DNA of 64,000 nt from DASSFG01 sp035547915. Its GTDB lineage: Bacteria; Planctomycetota; Planctomycetia; Pirellulales; JAICIG01. Positions 34,094 to 42,476 of the stretch are shown here, in pieces. The stretch's first letter is position 1, and each line of letters begins with the position of its first letter. Made by a program: the position numbers and the translations under genes. The DNA is taken from positions 1-64,000 of the forward strand of contig DASZTS010000116.1 in the NCBI GenBank assembly GCA_035547915.1, written 5' to 3'. The notes under the pieces were generated by a model. That model saw only the letters and a program-made list of their open reading frames with translations, had not been told where the DNA came from and did no database searches.

Positions 34094-36391
34094 ATGTCTC
34101 CGGACTCGGACCAGCTACTCCCCGGATCGGTCGGCACAAGCCGCTGCGTTGTCGAGCCCGGTGCGCCGATGGCGGGCGCTGGACGTTCGCGGTTCCTGAT
34201 TATCTCGAGCGTGATGCTGACATTCATCGGCGCCCAGCCGACGGCTGCCGTCGTGCTGTGTGATCTTGCCAGTACGGCGTACTACATCGGGGGCGTCGTC
34301 GAGGCGCAGATCGGTAAGGCGGCGCCGTGGTTCATCTTGGCGGTCATGCTGTTCAGCTACGCCGTGCGGAGCGTGTATATCGAGAGCTGCTCGATGTTCG
34401 TGCGCGGTGGTGTCTACCGCGTCGTGAAGGAGGCGATGGGCCATGGCATGGCCAAGGTTTCCGTGTCGGCGTTGATGTTCGACTACATCCTCACCGGGCC
34501 GATCAGCGCCGTCTCGGCCGGACATTACCTGGTCCGGCTGTTCAACGCCCTACTTCACCATTTCGGCAGCCACGTGGCCATCTCCGAACGATGGGGAGCC
34601 GTCGGCGTTGCCCTGGCGGTCGTGATCTATTTCTATCAGGTCAATGTGCGCGGCATCCCCGCGTCGAGCGACAAGGCGCTCAAGATCATGCGGGCGACGA
34701 CTATCATGGCCGTGATCATGATCATCTGGTGCCTTGTGACCCTGGCCGCCCGCCCGGCCACCAGGGCTCTTCCCCCCTTGGCGTCCGACCTGGGTAAAAA
34801 GTGCGACCGAGACGGCGCCCCGCGGATAAACGAGGTGACCAAGGCGCAGGAAGACCCGCTGGGTTGGGTCGGGGCGATGCCGATCGGCGCGGAGCTGAGA
34901 CCCGGGGTCGTCGAGTGGCAGAGTTGGATCGGACTGTTGGGCATCGTGATCGCTTTCGGGCATTCGATCCTCGCAATGAGCGGCGAGGAGACCCTGGCCC
35001 AGGTCTACCGCGAGGTCGAGGCACCCAAGCTGCGCAACTTCCGACGCGCGGCCTTTATCGTTTTCCTTTACAGTCTGGCGCTGACCGGTCTCGTCAGCTT
35101 CTTCGCCTTCATGATCATTCCCGATCGGGTCCGGCCAGACTTTCAGGACAATCTGATTTCCGGTCTGGCGATGCATGTCGTGGGGCCGCGATGGGCGAAG
35201 CTGGCGCTGAACACGCTGGTCGTCGCCGTCGGGTTCCTGATTCTGGCCGGGGCCGTCAACACATCCATCGTCGGTGCCAACGGTGTGTTGAATCGAGTTG
35301 CGGAGGACGGCGTGCTGCCCGAGTGGTTCCGCAAGCCGCAGCGCACCTTTGGGACCACATGGCGACTGCTGTCACTGATTGCCGGGTTTCAGGTCGCCGC
35401 GATCTTGTTGAGCGGCGGCGACGTCATCGTGCTGGGCGAGGCGTATGCCTTCGGCGTGGTCTGGAGCCTCGTCCTCAAATCGTTGTCGATGCTGGTGCTC
35501 CGCCTCCGGGAGCCGGACCGCTATCGGGGCTACCGCGTGCCGCTCAACATCCGGCTCGGCCGAACCGATCTACCCATCGGGCTGTTGCTCATCTTCCTGG
35601 TGCTATTGGCGGCTGCCCTGGTGAACCTGCTGACAAAGACCGTGGCTACGGTCTCCGGGACCGCCTTCGCCGCAGCGTTCCTGATCGCCTTCACGCTGAC
35701 GGAGCGTTTTGGCAAGAAGGCCAAGCAAGAAGGGATGAACGGGCGGCAGACCGACGAGCACCTAGAAGAGTTCGAAGTACAATTCGCCGAGATTTTGAAC
35801 CCGAAAATCCTGGGTCTTCAACGGCCCTATCGCAAAGTCGTGTTGGTCGAACGCCCCGACGCAACCGACGCGCTGCGGACCTGCCTCATCGAGACCGATC
35901 CGACGAACACGGACGTCGTCGTAGTGACCGTCCACGCGCCGCCGCCCGGGGGCGGCGGAGACCCGCGGCAGGGCGCGACGATCTTCACAGACGCTGAGTT
36001 CTCGGACGCGTCGGATTCGCCACTCGGGCACGATGACGTCGAGGTGATGACCGCCGTGGTGCACAAGAGTGAGATTGCCGGCAAGCCCGTGAAACCGGTC
36101 GTCATCGTGGCCGACGCCCCCGAAACGGCCCTGCTCCAAGCCGTGCGAGGCGTCGGTGCCGGCGAACTGCTCGTCGGATCATCCGATAACCGTTCGTCCG
36201 AGAGCCGACTCCAAGGCCTGGCGTCGCGCTGGGGCGCAATTTCGGCTGACGACCACCTCCCATTGACGATACGCGTCGTTGGGAGCGATGGCGAAAAACG
36301 GTGGGACCACGACGGCGGCAGCCGTATCCCGCATGCGGCGGACGACGGCGGCCAAACATCTCGGGCCCTGGCGGGCGTGACTTCGGATTAG
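34094..36391 (+). CDS. APC-superfamily amino-acid permease with C-terminal USP-like domain
   Basis: A 765-residue protein. About 12 membrane helices (for example SRFLIISSVMLTFIG, WFILAVMLFSYAVRS, WIGLLGIVIAFGHSILAMSG, FLILAGAVNTSIVGANGVLN) show the amino acid-polyamine-organocation fold; SGEETLAQVYREVEAP is the kind of loop seen after helix 6 in this family. From about residue 575 the protein is soluble: YRKVVLVERPDATDALRTCL, TDVVVVTVHAPPPGGGG and GAGELLVGSSDNRSSESRLQ look like a universal-stress-protein domain, which in such fusions may bind nucleotide and gate transport. The solute is unknown. Codons are strongly GC-ending. It converges on the methyltransferase with 24 bp between the ends. 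Confidence 0.85.
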   Translation: MSPDSDQLLPGSVGTSRCVVEPGAPMAGAGRSRFLIISSVMLTFIGAQPTAAVVLCDLASTAYYIGGVVEAQIGKAAPWFILAVMLFSYAVRSVYIESCSMFVRGGVYRVVKEAMGHGMAKVSVSALMFDYILTGPISAVSAGHYLVRLFNALLHHFGSHVAISERWGAVGVALAVVIYFYQVNVRGIPASSDKALKIMRATTIMAVIMIIWCLVTLAARPATRALPPLASDLGKKCDRDGAPRINEVTKAQEDPLGWVGAMPIGAELRPGVVEWQSWIGLLGIVIAFGHSILAMSGEETLAQVYREVEAPKLRNFRRAAFIVFLYSLALTGLVSFFAFMIIPDRVRPDFQDNLISGLAMHVVGPRWAKLALNTLVVAVGFLILAGAVNTSIVGANGVLNRVAEDGVLPEWFRKPQRTFGTTWRLLSLIAGFQVAAILLSGGDVIVLGEAYAFGVVWSLVLKSLSMLVLRLREPDRYRGYRVPLNIRLGRTDLPIGLLLIFLVLLAAALVNLLTKTVATVSGTAFAAAFLIAFTLTERFGKKAKQEGMNGRQTDEHLEEFEVQFAEILNPKILGLQRPYRKVVLVERPDATDALRTCLIETDPTNTDVVVVTVHAPPPGGGGDPRQGATIFTDAEFSDASDSPLGHDDVEVMTAVVHKSEIAGKPVKPVVIVADAPETALLQAVRGVGAGELLVGSSDNRSSESRLQGLASRWGAISADDHLPLTIRVVGSDGEKRWDHDGGSRIPHAADDGGQTSRALAGVTSD

Positions 36392-36415
36392 CGGGGACAA
36401 TCGATGTGCGAGAAG

Positions 36416-37027
36416 CTACAGCCGTCGTACAACGCAAAACCAAGCGTAAGGGCCCTCAGGTGAGAAGTGCAGGTCGGGCCGGTCAGGACGAATTTCGAAG
36501 CGGGTCGCGTGAATCGATTCCACCAACCAGCCCTCGGAGAAAGCGGCGCGGAGTTCTGCTTGCGAAACGCGGCGTGGGCCGTCCCCAGGAGGTTCTTTAT
36601 CGCTGAAACATGCGAGAAACAACCTGGTGCCCGGTTTGGCGACGTGGCCCAAGCTCGTGACGTAGCTGGCGCGATCGTCGTCTGAAAAGACATGAAACAG
36701 GCCGCAGTCGATGATGGAATCGAAGGACTCCGACAGGCCCTGAAGATGCAGAGCATCCATCAACAGGAATGTCGCGTCGAGGCCGCGCTCGTGGGCCTTG
36801 CGCTTCGCATCAGCGAGCGGTTGCTCCAGAAAATCGACACCCGTGACCCGCCGACCGCGCGCCGCGAAGAACAGCGCGTTCTCGCCGGTGCCGCAACCGA
36901 CATCGAGAACCGAGCCGACGATCTGGTCGGCCACCTCGACGAATGCGGGCTGTGGCTTGCCGATGTCCCAGGGGGGCTTTCCGTCGTAGATTGCCCGGAA
37001 ACGTTCTTTATCAGGCACGTTGTCCAT
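36416..37027 (-). CDS. Class I SAM-dependent methyltransferase
   Basis: A 203-residue enzyme starting at MDNVPDKERFRAIYDG; AGAGG upstream supports this start over a longer frame that overlaps the next gene. SAM motif I: VLDVGCGTGENALFFAARG; motif II acidic residue in VTGVDFLEQPL; motif near the acceptor FDSIIDCGLFHVFSDDDR. The PPWDIGKPQP segment near the N-terminus is typical of the thiopurine/tellurite-resistance-like small-molecule methyltransferase group. Substrate unknown. It follows the Dabb-domain gene by 4 bp, so the two are an operon. Confidence 0.88.
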   Translation of the reverse strand: MDNVPDKERFRAIYDGKPPWDIGKPQPAFVEVADQIVGSVLDVGCGTGENALFFAARGRRVTGVDFLEQPLADAKRKAHERGLDATFLLMDALHLQGLSESFDSIIDCGLFHVFSDDDRASYVTSLGHVAKPGTRLFLACFSDKEPPGDGPRRVSQAELRAAFSEGWLVESIHATRFEIRPDRPDLHFSPEGPYAWFCVVRRL

Positions 37028-37031
37028 CCGG

Positions 37032-37439
37032 CTACCTCTTTCCGGTCTCGGTCGTCCAGTAATCGAAGACGACCACCTTTTCGCGCTTATCGCGGACGAC
37101 CTGAACGTAGTCCCGATGGGCGGGATGTTCGAGATAGGTCGCCAGCGCTTTCTCATCGCGGAAGGTGACGACGAAGCAGTGAGTGAAGCCCTCGGATTTG
37201 CCCTCCTTGCTAACGTTGGTCCCGTGTTCGAAACCGAGGATGGAGTCGATCTTGCCGGGCAAGGCGGCGAAGGCGTCGATGACCTGCTGTATTTTGGCCG
37301 GTTCGAGTCCGTCTTTGAACTTGTAGAGCACCATGTGCCGCAGCACCTGCTTTGGCTCATCCGCTGCGGTGCTGATCGATTTTGATAGGCACATTGCCGC
37401 AACCCAGGCCAAACCGAGAACCAAGATCAGACTTCGCAT
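37032..37439 (-). CDS. Exported Dabb (stress-responsive alpha/beta-barrel) domain protein
   Basis: A 135-residue protein with a signal peptide (MRSLILVLGLAWVAAMCLSKS) and a dimeric alpha/beta barrel domain: LRHMVLYKFKDGLEPAKIQQ, FEHGTNVSKEGKSEGFTHCF and TYLEHPAHRDYVQVVRD are the characteristic Dabb motifs. AAGGA upstream supports the start at 37439. Dabb proteins have varied or unknown functions (some bind metal or olivetolic-acid-like ligands); here it is secreted. Operon with the methyltransferase. Confidence 0.85.
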   Translation of the reverse strand: MRSLILVLGLAWVAAMCLSKSISTAADEPKQVLRHMVLYKFKDGLEPAKIQQVIDAFAALPGKIDSILGFEHGTNVSKEGKSEGFTHCFVVTFRDEKALATYLEHPAHRDYVQVVRDKREKVVVFDYWTTETGKR

Positions 37440-37604
37440 TCGAGAATTCCTTTGTCGGAAGGAGGTCATTTTATCGTAAGCCTTCGGCTCCCACGGGTTC
37501 AACCCGCCGATTGGGCTGGCAGGGAGAAAGATAAGCCAAAGCGGTACGGCAACCGCGTGGTGCGCGAGAATCGAAGAGAACCACGGCCCCTTCGACAACT
37601 GGGA

Positions 37605-38591
37605 TCAGTTGCCGATCCAGCCGCGGTGTGCGTGGTCGAGGAAGGTCTCGAGCGACTTTCGAATCGCGGCGTCGAGCGGGGTATGCGGCACGTCCGGAAA
37701 GGCTTTCAGGAATGGTTCGTACTCGAGATCGCAGATGAACGGGACTTCGTTCTTGCCAACCGTGACCTGAAACCGGTCGGTAAGATTCATCTCGGTGGCC
37801 GCCCGCCGCATCGCGTCGACAACCTCGTTGGTGGTCAACGTCAAGTTGGGGAGGGTGAACACACCGTAGCCGTCGAAAGGCTTCAGGGCAGCCATCGCAA
37901 AGGCGGCACCGACGTCGGGGGCAAACAGATAATCCTGTCGCGAATGGAAAGGGATCTCGTAAGCGCGTCCCAATGCTACGTGCTTCATGGCGGTCGTCGG
38001 GCTGGATGTCAGTCCCGCGTCCCGGCCCGGACCGTACAGTACGCCCGGACGCAAGCTGAGCGTCGGCACCTTCGTTTCCTCGCAGAAGAACTTCGACACA
38101 TATTCCCCGGCCAGTTTCCACGCTCCATAGAGATTCACGGGGTTGGGGCTGGCGAGCATGGGAACGCGCCCCGCCGGGTACGAAGCGCGCGGGCCATAGA
38201 CGGCAATCGAACTGGCGAAGACGAACCGCTCCAATGGTGCCCCGCTGGCCTTCATCGCCTCGACGAGGTTCAGGGTACCGGCGAGATTGATCTGCAGGCC
38301 GAGGTGCCGATGAGCGTTGCAGTCCGGTGTCTGCAACGCGGCCAGGTGTATGACATGCGTGACCTGGCGTTCGCGGAGGATCTCTTGCAGCCTGAGTGGA
38401 TCGGTCACGTCTGCCTGGACAACGACGAGACGCTCGCGTTGCACATCATAAAAGACGCGCTCGGTGCGTTCCGCACTGGCGCCGCGGCTACAAACCACCA
38501 CCGAGGCGTCGGTATTCCTCAACACCCACTTTGTCGTCTCCGCGCCGATGCAACCATAGCCGCCGGTCACCAAAATCGTTTGCCGATTCAT
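37605..38591 (-). CDS. NAD-dependent epimerase/dehydratase
   Basis: A 328-residue short-chain-type sugar-nucleotide or related epimerase. NAD motif ILVTGGYGCIGAETT (GxxGxxG), HVIHLAALQTPDC, RFVFASSIAVYGP, and catalytic tyrosine/lysine in NLYGAWKLAGEYV (YxxxK). The C-terminal substrate part contains DYLFAPDVGAAFAMA. It is close to the UDP-glucose 4-epimerase-like group but the substrate is not shown. It lies 165 bp upstream of the Dabb gene and 92 bp downstream of the esterase, all on the minus strand. Confidence 0.88.
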   Translation of the reverse strand: MNRQTILVTGGYGCIGAETTKWVLRNTDASVVVCSRGASAERTERVFYDVQRERLVVVQADVTDPLRLQEILRERQVTHVIHLAALQTPDCNAHRHLGLQINLAGTLNLVEAMKASGAPLERFVFASSIAVYGPRASYPAGRVPMLASPNPVNLYGAWKLAGEYVSKFFCEETKVPTLSLRPGVLYGPGRDAGLTSSPTTAMKHVALGRAYEIPFHSRQDYLFAPDVGAAFAMAALKPFDGYGVFTLPNLTLTTNEVVDAMRRAATEMNLTDRFQVTVGKNEVPFICDLEYEPFLKAFPDVPHTPLDAAIRKSLETFLDHAHRGWIGN

Positions 38592-38683
38592 ATCGAAGCT
38601 GCCGCAAAGGAATTGAAATCGCGCTCGCTATGCCGCGCCGGAAATGCGAACGCGCAACCGAAGAGACGACGCGTCGCCTCTTG

Positions 38684-39589
38684 TCATTTTCGCGTAGCGT
38701 CGTCGGCCGGAATGATCTTTAACTCGGCCAGCCAGGCAAGCGACTCTGCTTGCCATTTGTCCCACATCGGCCCTTGGTAACCGTCCAGGCCGTGGCCACC
38801 CGACGGGAGCTCAACGTATCGCGCGGGGATCTCATGGGCCTTTAGCGCTTCGTAGAACGCTCTGCTGTTTTCCGGCGGCACCGGCTTGTCGTCGACCGCA
38901 TGTGCCAGGAATGCCGGCGGAGTTTCGGCCGTTACTTGCTTCTCGTTGGAGAAACGTGCCACCAGTTCCGGCGAGGGATCGTCGCCCAAAAGATTGCTTT
39001 TCGAACCCTGATGTGTCTTCTCGCCCATGACGATTACCGGGTAGACGAGGAGCATGAAGTCGGGACGGCAACTGCCCCGATCGATGGGATCGGAGGCCTT
39101 CGGGTCGCCGTCGTCGAAGTGAGTCCCCGCGGTGGAGGCGAGATGGCCGCCGGCGGAAAAACCGATGATGCCGATGTGCGTCGGATCGATCGCCCACTCC
39201 TTCGCGCGACTGCGGACCGTGCGCAAGGCGCGCTGGGCGTCGAGCAGCGGCACCGCGGACCGGCCGGCCGGCAGACGATATTCGAGCACCACGCCGGTGA
39301 TACCGTGGCCGTTGAGCCACTCGGCGATGCCGTGCCCTTCGGCGCCCGTTACCAACGTGCCGTAGCCGCCGCCGGGACAGATGACGATCGCCGCACCGTT
39401 GCCCTTCACAGGACGATGGAGGGTAATCCAAGCGTCGGCCTCTTCGAACTGGCCGTCGCCGATAGGAGCATGTTTCTGCCAAAGCGAGATCCGCTCCGGT
39501 TTACTGTCGTCGTCCGCGAATGTTGTCGCTGTACCCAAGCCGGTCAGGGCGAGTAGACCAAGGCTGCCGGTCAATAATAAATATCTCAT
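38684..39589 (-). CDS. Exported alpha/beta-hydrolase (esterase/BD-FAE-like)
   Basis: A 301-residue serine hydrolase with a signal peptide (MRYLLLTGSLGLLALTGLGTA...FA). The start at 39589 is the M before this leader; a longer frame begins at 39664. It has the oxyanion motif VICPGGGYGTLV, the nucleophile elbow IGFSAGGHLAS (G-x-S-x-G), a late AHAVDDKPVPP (Asp) and PSGGHGLDGY (His). The GGGY and GHGL motifs are characteristic of the 'BD-FAE'/dienelactone-like polysaccharide esterases, many of which remove acetyl or feruloyl groups from xylan. Consistent with a polysaccharide-degrading organism. Confidence 0.88.
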   Translation of the reverse strand: MRYLLLTGSLGLLALTGLGTATTFADDDSKPERISLWQKHAPIGDGQFEEADAWITLHRPVKGNGAAIVICPGGGYGTLVTGAEGHGIAEWLNGHGITGVVLEYRLPAGRSAVPLLDAQRALRTVRSRAKEWAIDPTHIGIIGFSAGGHLASTAGTHFDDGDPKASDPIDRGSCRPDFMLLVYPVIVMGEKTHQGSKSNLLGDDPSPELVARFSNEKQVTAETPPAFLAHAVDDKPVPPENSRAFYEALKAHEIPARYVELPSGGHGLDGYQGPMWDKWQAESLAWLAELKIIPADDATRK

Positions 39590-39725
39590 GGATCTTCTGG
39601 AAATGCGTGGATCGTTACTCCGAGTGTTAGAGTCTAACCGAATTCGGCCGCCATGTGGGATCATTCGCGGGCGCGGTCCTCGGTTTTGTTGTTCAACGAT
39701 GTCCGCGGTGGATCATCGCCAGCGT

Positions 39726-40613
39726 TCATTCTTTAACCTTGGTCGCCTGCGGCAGTTCTTTGAGATCCGCTATCAATTTGGCAGGCAATTCTTTGTCCGC
39801 AATCGGCGGCAGTTTTTTTCCCTCGTCACCGAATAACGGAGCGCCATACTTTTCTTGCAACGACTGAAACAGGGTGTCGAGCTGCTGCTTGTCCCCTTCG
39901 GCCAGGAAATAGTCGCCGTGCAGTTGTCCCCAGATGCCGTCTCCTTGGGCCCGTGTCAGGCATTTCAAATCCTCGACGCGGGTGCCTAACCATAATCGGT
40001 AGAGGGCCAGCTTGGGCACGTGCTGGTCGCGCCCACCGAAATTCTCCAGAAAGGATGCCAGTCCGCCGCCGGCAAGGGTCGCGACGCTCTTGGCACTCCC
40101 TTCGTCGCCGTTGGGGTTGGTGATGGTCGCGCTATGCCGCCAACGGCTCTTATCGCGGTCAAAAACGTAATAGCGGGTGTCGGTCATGCCGGAACTGCTA
40201 ACCGGCGTCTTTCGGACGAAGAACTGAAAGGTCTCACCGACCTGCCAGTTCCAGAGCATGTGGGTGTGAGCGCCCTCCCCCTCGCCGCCGAAACGGTTGA
40301 AGACCGTTTGAGGATCGGCCTCGGTCACCTTCGGTCGGAGTTGGGGCGAAGTGTCCCAGATCGAAAAGATCGTGCGGCGCTCGCGGGAAGAATTGTGCTG
40401 GATGCCGCAATACCCGCCGGCCGGCTCGCCGGGATGCCAGTTCGCGCCGCAGTAATAGATCGGGTCGTGCGAGGCGAGCACCGTTATCTCTCCGTAAAGG
40501 CAGATGGCATCCGCTGGCTCCTTTGCGTCCCACCACAGATGTTGTGCCGCCGCGCGATCGACGGCTAGAAAGAGGACCGCGACGGAGCCAATAAACACTG
40601 CTGCCAACCGCAT
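39726..40613 (-). CDS. Exported DUF3472-like protein
   Basis: A 295-residue exported protein (signal MRLAAVFIGSVAVLFLAVDRAAA). GGYCGIQHNSSRERRTIFSI, FNRFGGEGEGAHTHMLWNWQ and ETFQFFVRKTPVSSSGMTDT resemble DUF3472, a secreted beta-rich domain common in planctomycetes and found with carbohydrate-active enzymes. A C-terminal helical extension of about 80 residues ends in KVKE. Function unknown; DUF name is from memory. Confidence 0.65.
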   Translation of the reverse strand: MRLAAVFIGSVAVLFLAVDRAAAQHLWWDAKEPADAICLYGEITVLASHDPIYYCGANWHPGEPAGGYCGIQHNSSRERRTIFSIWDTSPQLRPKVTEADPQTVFNRFGGEGEGAHTHMLWNWQVGETFQFFVRKTPVSSSGMTDTRYYVFDRDKSRWRHSATITNPNGDEGSAKSVATLAGGGLASFLENFGGRDQHVPKLALYRLWLGTRVEDLKCLTRAQGDGIWGQLHGDYFLAEGDKQQLDTLFQSLQEKYGAPLFGDEGKKLPPIADKELPAKLIADLKELPQATKVKE

Positions 40614-40897
40614 GATTGCTCCTCTTCAGCTTCGATACTGCCCGGTTCGGCACAGTCGATCATCAGCAAAAACGATCGAGATATCTGCATGGTGCCGCTC
40701 CCCCGGACTTGATTGGGGAAACGCCCACGTCATGAATCACGGGCATTCTATCGCTTCGATACCCCAACACCAGCATCGCGCCGCTGATGCCCGCCACGCC
40801 GAACCGTCACCAGGAGCGAACAGAACGATGAAATGCATACCAAGGACGCTTGGACCGGATCGCGGAAAGTTGTTGGCCATCTCTCGCACAGTTACTC
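40614..40897. other. Intergenic region upstream of DUF3472-like gene
   Basis: Upstream region of the divergent exported-protein gene. A short ATG-initiated frame (40828 onward, with CAGGAG upstream) encodes MKCIPRTLGPDRGKLL... and runs into element copy 3; it is about 47 codons and not convincing as a gene. Confidence 0.3.
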
Positions 40898-41001
40898 TAA
40901 GAGCGGCTGACAGAACCCGGACGCCGGAGCGCCGCGAGCAAAAAATCGGCCGTGAAACGCCGATTTTGTGAAGCTCGATCCGGTTTTGTCGGTTGTTCTA
41001 A
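40898..41001 (+). repeat. MITE-like palindromic element, copy 3
   Basis: Element proper 40901-40998 (98 bp), flanked by TAA at 40898-40900 and 40999-41001. Left end GAGCGGCTGACAGAACCCGG (one change from the consensus), inner hairpin AAAATCGGC-type, right end complementary to GAACAACCGACAAAACCGG. Unlike the other three copies it is not next to a stop codon but 40 bp upstream of the sulfatase start, between divergent genes. Confidence 0.9.
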
Positions 41002-41041
41002 AATCGGCCAGGTCTCGAAAGACGAAACGCTTTGATCGCGG

Positions 41042-42463
41042 ATGCCAATGACAAGGATCTTTGTGTCTACTTTGATCGTGCTCGGTTTCCTCATCGGCGG
41101 CCAGCCGTCGCGAGCGTCCGACCGACCGAACATTTTGTGGCTGATTGCCGAAGATTTCGGACCGGAGCTCGGCTGCTACGGCACCTCGCAGGTCTGGACG
41201 CCGAACCTGGATAGGCTGGCGACGCAGGGAGTTCGATATACGCGGGCCTACACTACGGCGCCGGTATGCTCGGCGAGCCGCTCGGCTTTCATGACCGGTA
41301 TGTACCAGACGACGATTGGCGCCCATAACCATCGGTCGCATCGCGACGACGGTTACCGGCTGCCCGCGGGCGTGCGCGTCCTCTCCGATCGGATGCGACA
41401 GGCTGGTTACTTCACCGCGAATATCGTTGAGTTGCCCGACGGCGTCGGGTTCAAAGGAACGGGTAAGACCGATTGGAATTTCACCTACGAACGGCCGTTT
41501 GACTCAGCCCGCTGGAACGATTTGAAAGGCCATCAACCGTTTTATGCCCAGATCAATTTCCAAGAGACACACCGTAAGTTTCATGCGCCCCAGAAGGCAG
41601 ACCCCGCGAAAGTCGTCATTCCGCCGTACTATCCCGATCATCCTGTGACGCGGGCCGATTGGGCGGCTTACTTGGATGCCGCGAGCGAGCTGGACCACAA
41701 AGTCGGCTTGGTCCTGGCGCAGCTCGAAGCGGATGGCCTGGCCGACAGCACGATCGTGGTCTTCTTCGCCGACCACGGACAATGCCATGTGCGTGGCAAA
41801 CAGTTTTGTTACGAGGAGGGACTCCATATTCCTCTGATTATCCGATGGGCGACTCGATCTGCCGCACCAGATGGTTGGCAGCCCGGCGCCGTCGACGATC
41901 GCTTCATCGAAGCCATCGATCTGGCCCCCACCACGTTGGACGTAGCGGGTGCCCAAAAGCCGGCTGGTATGCAAGGCCGAATCTTTTTGGGCAAGCACGC
42001 CGAGCCGCCGCGCGAGTACGTATTCGGCGCACGCGACCGGTGCGACGAAACGGTCTTTCGCTTCCGCACGGTTCGCGACGCACGCTATCGTTACATTCGC
42101 AACTTCACGCCAGAGCGTCCCTTTTTACAGGCCAATGAATACAAGGAGCGTAGTTATCCGGTTTGGAACCTGCTCAAGGAGCTTGCCGCGGAAGACAAGC
42201 TGACTGCCGCGCAGCAATTCTTGACCGCGCCGACGATGCCTCCGGAAGAGCTCTATGATCTGGAAGCGGACCCGGACGAGATCGACAACCTCGTGACTTC
42301 GCAAAAACCGGAACATCGGGAGGCATTGGTCCGCTTGCGGAACGTATTGGAACGGTGGATCGCCGACAGCAACGACCAAGGGCGTGAGTTGGAGTCGCCC
42401 GAGATCGCCGCAGCCAAGGGTGCCACCAAGTCGGGCAGCAATCCGAACGCGGGCATGAACTAG
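41042..42463 (+). CDS. Exported type-I sulfatase
   Basis: A 473-residue sulfatase that hydrolyses sulfate esters, probably from sulfated polysaccharides. It has an N-terminal signal sequence (TRIFVSTLIVLGFLIGG...RA) and the first metal-site motif RPNILWLIAEDFGPELGCYG. The formylglycine motif is PVCSASRSAFMTG (the Cys is converted to the catalytic formylglycine by a maturase, not in this window). FADHGQCHVRGKQ (metal and catalytic residues) and the C-terminal LYDLEADPDEIDNL are also present. ATGs at 41042 and 41048 are both possible starts. Followed after 13 bp by an exported unknown gene, so co-transcribed. Element copy 3 lies immediately upstream. Confidence 0.92.
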   Translation: MPMTRIFVSTLIVLGFLIGGQPSRASDRPNILWLIAEDFGPELGCYGTSQVWTPNLDRLATQGVRYTRAYTTAPVCSASRSAFMTGMYQTTIGAHNHRSHRDDGYRLPAGVRVLSDRMRQAGYFTANIVELPDGVGFKGTGKTDWNFTYERPFDSARWNDLKGHQPFYAQINFQETHRKFHAPQKADPAKVVIPPYYPDHPVTRADWAAYLDAASELDHKVGLVLAQLEADGLADSTIVVFFADHGQCHVRGKQFCYEEGLHIPLIIRWATRSAAPDGWQPGAVDDRFIEAIDLAPTTLDVAGAQKPAGMQGRIFLGKHAEPPREYVFGARDRCDETVFRFRTVRDARYRYIRNFTPERPFLQANEYKERSYPVWNLLKELAAEDKLTAAQQFLTAPTMPPEELYDLEADPDEIDNLVTSQKPEHREALVRLRNVLERWIADSNDQGRELESPEIAAAKGATKSGSNPNAGMN

Positions 42464-42476
42464 GTGTGTTCGCACC

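Noticed and set aside
40828..40971. Small gene MKCIPRTLGPDRG...
   Set aside because: It has a ribosome-site-like CAGGAG but no family, and half of its length is the palindromic element; treated as chance.
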